7,153 nt of DNA from Prevotellaceae bacterium (lineage in GTDB: Bacteria > Bacteroidota > Bacteroidia > Bacteroidales > UBA932), in NCBI GenBank assembly GCA_031288855.1, contig JAITQQ010000072.1, positions 1 through 7,153 on the forward strand, read 5' to 3'. The notes beneath the pieces were generated by a model, which made no database searches, was not told the origin of the DNA, and worked only from the letters and a program-made list of their open reading frames with translations. Positions 1 to 4,431 of this stretch are shown here, piece after piece (within the stretch, counting starts at the first letter, position 1; each line of letters begins with the position of its first letter). The translations under genes and the position numbers were made by a program.

Positions 1-771
1 AGCGACGCTGTGGTGCGCGAACGCGAAATTAAAAACATGTCGAATGTCTATACCATTTTAAAGGATAAAGTATTGCCCGAACTGCGCCGTTCGCATTTGG
101 TGGCGCAAGTGGACTGGAATAACTACACCGACAGCGAACTGGTGGAATTTGTGAATACCGGCAATGTAGAAGGGCTTGATGTAGAAGGCTTGTTGTATGC
201 CGCTACGCTGGTGACAGACAACAATACCAAGATTGACCTCTATACCAAAGCGGCTGAAAAGTTTAATGACTACAGGGCTTACAACAATTTGGCTTACGTG
301 CACTTATTGACGAATAATACCGCCGCCGCAAAGGCTGCGTTGTCAAAAGCCAGCAACCAAAACGACGCTGTAGTGAAAAACAATGTAGGCGTAATTGCAT
401 TGCGTGAAAACCGCAGGGCTGACGCCATAAAAGCATTTACGGAAGCAAACAATGCGGAAGCCCGCTACAATTTAGGTATTACGGCTGTGCTCAATGGAAA
501 TTATACCGACGCCTTGAGCCGTTTCAACGGTACGAACTCGTTTAATGAAGCCTTGGCAAATGTGCTGACAGGCAATGTGGACAAAGCCTCTACGATTCTC
601 GCCAACTTCAGCGACGGCTCATCGGAATACCTGAAAGCCGTGGTAGCCGCCCGGAAAGGCAATTGCAGCGGCGTAGGCACAGCATTGAAAAATGCTTATG
701 CAAAAACGCCGGCGTTGAAACAACGTGCTGCGAAAGATATTGAATTTGCTAAATGTAAAGATAATATTTAG
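1..771 (+). CDS. TPR-repeat protein, C-terminal part (5' end outside window)
   Basis: The reading frame is open from the first base and ends with TAG at 769-771. The visible 256 residues are therefore the C-terminal part of a longer protein; GTG and ATG codons near the left edge are unlikely to be the true start. After a stretch rich in charged residues (DKVLPELRRSHL, about residues 24-35) come about five degenerate tetratricopeptide-like helix pairs. They are recognisable from patterns such as YRAYNNLAYVHLLTNN, VVKNNVGVIALRENRRADAIKAF, ARYNLGITAVLNGNYTDAL and EYLKAVVAARKGN. TPRs are protein-interaction scaffolds. From memory, Bacteroidales encode long secreted or envelope TPR proteins with this same DKVLPELRRS...LLYAATL layout, but I cannot name a function. 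No membrane segment is visible. The gene is closed by the terminator just downstream, so it is the last gene of its transcript. The family assignment is good; the cellular role is unknown. Confidence 0.85.
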   Translation, partial: SDAVVREREIKNMSNVYTILKDKVLPELRRSHLVAQVDWNNYTDSELVEFVNTGNVEGLDVEGLLYAATLVTDNNTKIDLYTKAAEKFNDYRAYNNLAYVHLLTNNTAAAKAALSKASNQNDAVVKNNVGVIALRENRRADAIKAFTEANNAEARYNLGITAVLNGNYTDALSRFNGTNSFNEALANVLTGNVDKASTILANFSDGSSEYLKAVVAARKGNCSGVGTALKNAYAKTPALKQRAAKDIEFAKCKDNI

Positions 772-784
772 TCATAATCCTAAT

Positions 785-830
785 GTAAAAGGGCTTTATC
801 GAGTGGAGATAGAGCCCTTTTACTTTTTTA
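785..830 (+). terminator. Intrinsic terminator after the TPR gene
   Basis: A 16-bp stem pairs 785-800 with 808-823, perfect except for one T-G wobble, around a 7-base loop. It is followed by a T-rich run at 824-829. It starts 14 bases after the stop codon and separates the TPR gene from the tRNA promoter, whose -33 element begins immediately after it. Confidence 0.93.
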
Positions 831-831
831 T

Positions 832-862
832 TTTGTAGAATCAATTTAAAGTATTACCTTTG
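832..862 (+). promoter_or_regulatory. Bacteroidetes-type promoter of tRNA-fMet
   Basis: TTTG at 832-835 (-33 element), a 19-base spacer, and TACCTTTG at 855-862 (-7 element, consensus TAnnTTTG). Transcription should start near 869, a few bases before the mature tRNA 5' end at 874. The -33 element abuts the upstream terminator. Confidence 0.85.
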
Positions 863-873
863 CAGCATAATAC

Positions 874-946
<73 letters not shown>

Positions 947-995
947 CTAAACAAACAGAATTCGTAATTTTATAACACTTTTTAACAACTTTATT

Positions 996-1026
996 TTTGG
1001 AGTTTTGAAAATTGTGTTTATATTTG
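996..1026 (+). promoter_or_regulatory. Consensus promoter with no adjacent ORF
   Basis: TTTG at 996-999, a 19-base spacer and TATATTTG at 1019-1026 match the Bacteroidetes TTTG-N19-TAnnTTTG layout as exactly as the tRNA and fusA2 promoters here. Transcription would start near 1033. No reading frame follows for about 570 bases, so the product is either a non-coding RNA or a very long leader of the gene at 1602. Confidence 0.7.
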
Positions 1027-1032
1027 CGCGGT

Positions 1033-1275
1033 GAGATATTGTTTCGTTCTTTTTTAATACTTGTTGGCACTAGCTTTTAGTACTTGTTTTCAGAAATATA
1101 GCAAATTTCAAAAGAGATGTTAAAGGAATAAGGTTAGTGCCCACGCGTTTCTTTTTCATTCCAATTTTATATATTGTTAGAAAGACAGGTGTGGGCCTAA
1201 TTTATTTAAACATCAGGTTTGCTATGACCTCTGAAATAAGTAAATTATTCTATGGGCTCGCGCTACCTTATTGAG
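1033..1275 (+). ncRNA. Candidate structured RNA of unknown family
   Basis: The stretch behind the 996-1026 promoter has no ORF but several long complementary segments. Stem A pairs 1066-1077 with 1130-1141 (12 bp, two G-U). It encloses a hairpin TTTTcaGAAAT / ATTTCAAAA near 1087-1113. Stem B pairs 1127-1140 with 1260-1272 (13 bp, one bulged T, one wobble). Stem C pairs 1134-1144 with 1191-1200 (10 bp, one bulged T). A smaller hairpin, TCAGGT/ACCTCTGA, lies around 1213-1234. Stems A, B and C all use the same segment, so they exclude one another. I see no tmRNA, RNase P or SRP signature; 6S RNA cannot be excluded because I do not know its Bacteroidetes sequence well. There is no intrinsic terminator directly after 1272, so the 3' end is uncertain. 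It could also be a 5' leader of the downstream secreted-protein gene. Confidence 0.42.
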
Positions 1276-1293
1276 TTAAGAGCTTCATTAATT

Positions 1294-1321
1294 ATGAATG
1301 ATGAGTTATGAATTATGAATT
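1294..1321. repeat. Heptamer array, ATGAATT x4
   Basis: Four tandem 7-base units: ATGAATG, ATGAGTT, ATGAATT, ATGAATT. It is the first of several short arrays with a 7- or 8-base period in the gaps flanking the secreted-protein cassette. Confidence 0.8.
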
Positions 1322-1324
1322 TTC

Positions 1325-1356
1325 TTAATCACCTAATCACTTAATCTCTTAACTAC
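1325..1356. repeat. Octamer array, TTAATCAC-type x4
   Basis: Four tandem 8-base units: TTAATCAC, CTAATCAC, TTAATCTC, TTAACTAC. It lies three bases after the ATGAATT array. Confidence 0.75.
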
Positions 1357-1444
1357 TTTTGATGTGTGTTGCAATGTTTTATTGTGATGTGGAATTTTAT
1401 TGTATATATGTAATATAAAGTATGATGTATGAGGTATTTTAATT

Positions 1445-1458
1445 CTTAACTCTTAACT
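1445..1458. repeat. Heptamer pair, CTTAACT x2
   Basis: Two exact tandem 7-base units followed by CA. It is a short member of the same class as the neighbouring arrays. Confidence 0.55.
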
Positions 1459-1463
1459 CACAG

Positions 1464-1522
1464 AGGGCTGCTGATTAATTAGTTCTTCTTTCTTATATTA
1501 TCTGTTGTAGATTGGCGGCCCT
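1464..1522. other. Inverted repeat AGGGCTGC/GCGGCCCT with T-rich tail
   Basis: AGGGCTGC at 1464-1471 can pair with GCGGCCCT at 1515-1522 (8 bp, one wobble) around a 43-base AT-rich loop, and CTTTTA follows. It might act as a weak terminator for a transcript entering from 1033, but the loop is long. It may equally be a remnant of a dispersed repeat. Confidence 0.3.
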
Positions 1523-1529
1523 TTCTTTT

Positions 1530-1557
1530 AATTACGAATTATCAATTACGAATTACG
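1530..1557. repeat. Heptamer array, AATTACG x4
   Basis: Units are AATTACG, AATTATC, AATTACG, AATTACG. Bases 1531-1558 are the reverse complement of 4083-4110 with only two differences in 28. Inverted copies of this array therefore lie on either side of the secreted-protein cassette. Confidence 0.85.
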
Positions 1558-1601
1558 GAAAAACAAATATGCTAATGTGATTCATTAAATAATGTGAAAA
1601 T

Positions 1602-2693
1602 ATGAAAACAAAATTTTTAAAAAATATCCAAATCGTACAGACGCGATGCGCAACGTTTGTAGAGACGTGGCATGCCGCGTCTCTACTGGCCGCATTGCTG
1701 CTGTGCCCCATTGTGTTATCGGCGCAGAACAACGGCGTGACGGTGTCAAACCTTGTGGTGAGCCCCGGCTCGCCCGGCACCGTGACCTTCGACGTGAGTT
1801 GGAAAAACACAGATATGCCGGCGATGTGGAGCGACACGGTGTGGGTGTTTGTGGATTACAATGATGATGGTACAATGAAGCGGTTGCCGTTGTTGCCGGG
1901 CGCTACGTTAACTGCTACTTCGGCGCCGGGCGTGGGGAAAGTGATAGAAGAAACAGATAATAATAAAGGTGTGTGGGTCGTGGGCAATGCGAAAGATCCA
2001 AGTAATTCTTCCGGCGCTTTCTCCGCCACCGTTCAACTGCTTACTGCCACTGCCGACTTGGCGGGCGCGTGTGTGTACGCGTCGAATTACCCGCCGGTAG
2101 GAAAATGGAAAGAGGACGGCTCAGGAGTTTCATTCACTGGCACACCGAATTACATGATTTGGCTTGAGAATATCCAGAGCGGAGCGGCTTCGAGCGTTAC
2201 CTCAGGGAAAGATTTTATAGTTTCTCCGGGATACGTCATTACTTCGTTTATCGACAAGACGGGCGCACCGGGGACGTTTCTCTGTATTCCTCCTGCAGCG
2301 CCCACTGTGGCCAAAGGGGAATTTTGCTATGAGCAATCCGGCGAACTGGTAGCTTCCGCCTCAGGCAGTGTAACTATTGAGTGGTATGATGCCCTTGCAG
2401 GGGGAACGTTGCTCTACATCGGTGAGATATTCTCACTGCCACCTTTGTATAATGCTTCGGCACAATACTACGCACAAGCGGTGACCGAAAGGAATTGCCG
2501 GAGCGTGCGGGTAAAAGCGGACTATACGGTAAGCAATTGTATGATAAGCGGCGATTGTCCGAATTACACGGCAGGGAATATAGATACACCTACTACTCCT
2601 GTAACATGCACCGCGCATTATGCGGGGCAGATAGGCTCGGCAAGTATATCCCCATCGTGTTTGGCGCATGATGTGGGAAGGATAGGAAATTAA
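1602..2693 (+). CDS. Secreted protein: unnamed N-terminal domain, Ig-like domain, Cys/His tail repeats
   Basis: A 363-residue exported protein. Its signal peptide has an unusually long n-region (residues 1-25), a hydrophobic core (about 26-39), and likely cleavage after LSA-41. The n-region is lengthened by a palindromic DNA element (1636-1686). Residues 43-231 form a domain with WSDTVWVFVDYNDDG, KGVWVVGNA and CVYASNYPPVGKW motifs. I recall it from other Bacteroidales secreted proteins but it has no name I trust. Residues about 233-316 match the CHU_C-associated Ig-like type (VTIEWYDALAGGTLL...AQYYAQAVTERNC). Residues 319-362 hold three C-x2-[HY]-x-[AV]-G-x-I units spaced 17 residues apart. 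No enzyme motif, lipobox or standard type IX secretion C-terminal domain is seen. The FISUMP gene follows after 26 bases, so the two are probably co-transcribed. The likely location is periplasm or cell surface; ligand binding or surface structure is inference only. Confidence 0.85.
   Translation: MKTKFLKNIQIVQTRCATFVETWHAASLLAALLLCPIVLSAQNNGVTVSNLVVSPGSPGTVTFDVSWKNTDMPAMWSDTVWVFVDYNDDGTMKRLPLLPGATLTATSAPGVGKVIEETDNNKGVWVVGNAKDPSNSSGAFSATVQLLTATADLAGACVYASNYPPVGKWKEDGSGVSFTGTPNYMIWLENIQSGAASSVTSGKDFIVSPGYVITSFIDKTGAPGTFLCIPPAAPTVAKGEFCYEQSGELVASASGSVTIEWYDALAGGTLLYIGEIFSLPPLYNASAQYYAQAVTERNCRSVRVKADYTVSNCMISGDCPNYTAGNIDTPTTPVTCTAHYAGQIGSASISPSCLAHDVGRIGN
1636..1686. repeat. 51-base double palindrome inside the signal-peptide coding region
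   Basis: Bases 1659-1686 are a 28-base palindrome (GTAGAGACG...CGTCTCTAC around GGCATGCC) with a single T/G wobble pair. Bases 1636-1661 form a second, weaker hairpin (TACAGACG / CGTTTGTA) overlapping it by three bases. The two together span 51 bases, exactly 17 codons without a stop, encoding roughly residues 12-29 of the gene at 1602. Removing them joins codon 11 (I), a GTG (V), then residue 30 onward, giving a normal-length signal peptide. GTAGAGACG-type palindromes are, from memory, dispersed repeats in Bacteroidetes and cyanobacterial genomes. Confidence 0.75.
2556..2687 (+). repeat. Three 51-base coding repeats at the C-terminus
   Basis: The encoded decapeptides are CPNYTAGNID (319-328), CTAHYAGQIG (336-345) and CLAHDVGRIG (353-362), each separated by a 7-residue linker. 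The period is exactly 17 residues or 51 bases. The second and third DNA units agree at about 20 of 30 positions. The consensus C-x2-[HY]-x-[AV]-G-x-I-[GD] ends one residue before the stop codon. Confidence 0.8.
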
Positions 2694-2719
2694 TAAAATA
2701 ATAATTAAAATAAATAGTT

Positions 2720-3949
2720 ATGAAAAATCAAAAAAAAATCAAAAGTTTCCCCCTGTGGGGATTAAAAGGGCTGTTGTCAGTGGCTTTAATCGGCCTTGGC
2801 ACAACCGCATTTGCACAGGGTGCAGAGGTGTGTCGGGGCACCGGCTACATGATAGCCAATGCTGTAGAAGCGTCAGCCGGCTCGGAGTACCGTTGGTTGG
2901 AGAACGGGAATGTACTGGCCAATACCAATCAGGCTACGTACACCGTGCCGAACAACAAGGCGGCGGGTATTTACACGTATGTGAGGCAGTCGAAATCGGG
3001 GGACTGTCCCGACTGGCAGTCATCGAATGAGTTTACGGTGACGGTATTTGATTGTACATTCACAATACCCGACCCGGGAGCAGGCGCTACGGCCACTTTC
3101 ACTGACCCGCGTGACGGCAAACAGTATAAAACGGTAAGGATGCCCGACGACAGAATATGGTTTGCGCAGAATTTGAATTACACAAAGGATTTGACGTTTA
3201 ATCTGTATGCTCGCGAGGCAAATGGGAAGCAGTTTATCGGGGCAGAGAATGGAGCTCCTGCGATAGGGTCGTATTGGTGTCCGGGTGCAGAAGGACCTGT
3301 TTATTCTGGAAGTCCGAACTGTAATATTTATGGCGCTTTATACACATGGGAAACAGCGATGATGGTAGATGGGAAGTATGCGGATGAATCGAGAACAAGT
3401 AGTGCATGGGATGATGCGTGGGTTTTGCCTTATTATTACGCTACAGGTACAATCGGTACAAATCCCAATGCCGACAGGAACAATGCACGTGGTGGAACGG
3501 ATGTGAAAGGTGGAGGCAGAGGAATTTGCCCTAAAGGTTGGCATATTCCTACGGTACGCGAATGGGCTATAATGTTGGATAAGGTTGACGGTGATGGCAA
3601 CGGATCTGCCTTTGTGAATACTAACCAACAATCCTGGACGGGTACTGATGTTTGTTTAAAACTAAAATCATCAGGCACATACAACGCTGGTAATCCCATC
3701 CAGGGTGCCTGGTTGGATTCTGATCAACGTGGTACCGATGTATATCAATTTAACTTGTTGCCTCTCGGTGGACGGAACATGGGCGGGTACTTCGAAGGCT
3801 ACGGAACGAATGCAGATACCCAGCAGTCCTCCGTGTATGGGCGAACCATATCGGGACGCTCCTGCTGCACGCACAGTTTACCCGGCGCCTTGCTGACGTA
3901 CAACAATGCGCGTGCCCGTAGTAGCGGTGTGCGCTGTGTTGCAGATTGA
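2720..3949 (+). CDS. Secreted Ig-like / FISUMP-domain protein
   Basis: A 409-residue exported protein. The signal peptide has a basic n-region (MKNQKKIK), core GLLSVALIGLGTTAFA and cleavage after A32. Residues about 35-112 form an Ig/PKD-like domain (YRWLENGNVLA...GIYTYVRQ) with Cys38, Cys95-region and Cys112-region residues. Residues about 128-409 are a FISUMP domain (Fibrobacter succinogenes major paralogous domain, TIGR02145/PF09603). The evidence is DGKQYKTVRM, WFAQNLNY, LYTWETAM, the hallmark CPKGWHIP (270-277), LPLGGRN, and the terminal GVRCVAD. The family is found on surface or secreted proteins of Bacteroidetes and Fibrobacteres; its function is unknown, and a C-type-lectin-like fold has been proposed for related domains. 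The gene lies 26 bases after the preceding secreted-protein gene, which suggests an operon. An A9 run lies at codons 4-7. The last 63 codons look compositionally distinct. No terminator follows directly. Confidence 0.9.
   Translation: MKNQKKIKSFPLWGLKGLLSVALIGLGTTAFAQGAEVCRGTGYMIANAVEASAGSEYRWLENGNVLANTNQATYTVPNNKAAGIYTYVRQSKSGDCPDWQSSNEFTVTVFDCTFTIPDPGAGATATFTDPRDGKQYKTVRMPDDRIWFAQNLNYTKDLTFNLYAREANGKQFIGAENGAPAIGSYWCPGAEGPVYSGSPNCNIYGALYTWETAMMVDGKYADESRTSSAWDDAWVLPYYYATGTIGTNPNADRNNARGGTDVKGGGRGICPKGWHIPTVREWAIMLDKVDGDGNGSAFVNTNQQSWTGTDVCLKLKSSGTYNAGNPIQGAWLDSDQRGTDVYQFNLLPLGGRNMGGYFEGYGTNADTQQSSVYGRTISGRSCCTHSLPGALLTYNNARARSSGVRCVAD
2730..2738. repeat. A9 homopolymer in the signal-peptide n-region
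   Basis: Nine consecutive A residues span codons 4-7 of the FISUMP gene. Loss of one A brings an in-frame TAA within about 15 codons. Gain of one A shifts into the overlapping frame that closes near 3030. Either change would abolish the protein, so the tract could act as an on/off slippage site. Confidence 0.6.
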
Positions 3950-4036
3950 AGGAGTATTTAGATTAATGATTTTAAACACGCAAATTGCCGGATACGGGGT
4001 TGTGGCGTTGGTAAAGCGCAAGGGGGCTGTCCGACA

Positions 4037-4070
4037 AATGAACATTAACAATGAATAATGAACAATGAGG
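4037..4070. repeat. Heptamer array, AATGAAC-type x5
   Basis: Units are AATGAAC, ATTAAC (one base short), AATGAAT, AATGAAC, AATGAGG. The array has the same period and copy number as those upstream of the cassette. Confidence 0.75.
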
Positions 4071-4083
4071 GCGCGTGATTCGC

Positions 4084-4111
4084 CGTAATTCGTAATTGCT
4101 GATTCGTAATT
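4084..4111. repeat. Heptamer array, CGTAATT x4 (inverted copy of 1530-1557)
   Basis: Units are CGTAATT, CGTAATT, GCTGATT, CGTAATT. Bases 4083-4110 match the reverse complement of 1531-1558 at 26 of 28 positions. The variant unit is at a corresponding place in both copies. Confidence 0.85.
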
Positions 4112-4212
4112 AATAACAACACAATAAATAAATTGGATTGTGAAAAAGGGGGATGGCTGAATGCCACCCGGCTGTTCCCCGCCGAATGGTTGCTGCACTA
4201 GGGCAGTCTGCC

Positions 4213-4245
4213 GCAGTAGGGCGAAAAACTTTTCGCCCCTACTGC
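4213..4245. repeat. Palindrome GCAGTAGG-GCGAAAA / TTTTCGC-C-CCTACTGC
   Basis: The inverted repeat has arms of 8 and 7 bp, separated on one side by a single extra C, with an AC at the tip. From memory, GTAGGGGCGAAAA-type palindromes are dispersed in Bacteroidetes genomes. It has no T-tract directly after it, so it is less likely to be a terminator. Confidence 0.75.
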
Positions 4246-4250
4246 TTCTG

Positions 4251-4264
4251 TCAACTGTGAACTG
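4251..4264. repeat. Heptamer pair, TCAACTG/TGAACTG
   Basis: Two tandem 7-base units with one difference, immediately after the palindrome. It is a minimal member of the heptamer class in this window. Confidence 0.5.
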
Positions 4265-4282
4265 TAATCATGTGGGCGCTAA

Positions 4283-4317
4283 CGCGGCGCGGGGTCAACA
4301 GACCCCGCGTTTTTTTT
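4283..4317 (+). terminator. Terminator-like hairpin before fusA2
   Basis: CGCGGGGTC (4288-4296) pairs perfectly with GACCCCGCG (4301-4309) around AACA, followed by eight T (4310-4317). It is well formed as an intrinsic terminator for the secreted-protein cassette, though it lies about 340 bases past the last stop codon. It might instead be a captured repeat palindrome that happens to terminate. Confidence 0.75.
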
Positions 4318-4350
4318 ACGGCTCGTTCCTTATAAATCTATCCACTATTA

Positions 4351-4381
4351 TTTGGAACTTCAAAAAAAAGTCTTAACTTTG
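4351..4381 (+). promoter_or_regulatory. Bacteroidetes-type promoter of the fusA2-like gene
   Basis: TTTG at 4351-4354, a 19-base spacer and TAACTTTG at 4374-4381. Transcription should start near 4388, giving a leader of about 44 bases that is A/T-rich and lacks a Shine-Dalgarno. No binding site for a starvation regulator could be recognised by eye. Confidence 0.85.
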
Positions 4382-4431
4382 AAAGTCAAATTTTTAAAGT
4401 TACTATTTTTTTCACTTTAACCTAAAAAAGA

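Larger units (their letters stand above)
1276..1601. other. AT-rich gene-free gap with short repeats
   Basis: No credible gene is present on either strand. The stretch holds the short tandem arrays listed separately (1294-1321, 1325-1356, 1445-1458, 1530-1557) and one long-loop inverted repeat (1464-1522). A TACTTTTG at 1354-1361 fits the -7 consensus but has no -33 partner. The sequence just before the ATG at 1602 is A-rich without a Shine-Dalgarno, as is usual in Bacteroidetes. Confidence 0.7.
3950..4350. other. Repeat-packed gene-free gap
   Basis: No credible gene is visible. In order it holds an unassigned stretch (3950-4036) containing GGGGGCTGTCCG at 4022-4033, two heptamer arrays (4037-4070, 4084-4111), another unassigned stretch, a palindrome (4213-4245), a heptamer pair (4251-4264), and a terminator-like hairpin (4283-4317). 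Short frames here are interrupted by these repeats and show no recognisable protein. Confidence 0.7.

Noticed and set aside
1354..1361. TACTTTTG as a promoter for the gene at 1602
   Set aside because: The -7 box fits the consensus but no TTG-type -33 element is found 19-21 bases upstream.
1294..1557. CRISPR-like appearance of repeats
   Set aside because: Units are 7-8 bases, directly tandem, with no spacers, no common repeat and no cas genes.
2556..2693. Type IX secretion C-terminal sorting domain
   Set aside because: The tail lacks the usual beta-rich pattern and the basic short motif at the end. The Cys/His repeat is something else.
2749..2780. CCCC/GGGG hairpin in the FISUMP signal-peptide coding region as a second palindrome insertion
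   Set aside because: Only a 4-bp stem with a 4-base loop is clear. Removing it does not restore a better signal peptide, so there is no support for an insertion.
4022..4033. GGGGGCTGTCCG as an insertion-sequence end
   Set aside because: It resembles some IS termini, but there is no matching opposite end, no target duplication and no transposase fragment.
4161..4376. 71-codon plus-strand frame before fusA2
   Set aside because: It is built from a palindrome, a heptamer pair and the terminator hairpin, overlaps the fusA2 promoter, and has no protein-like features.
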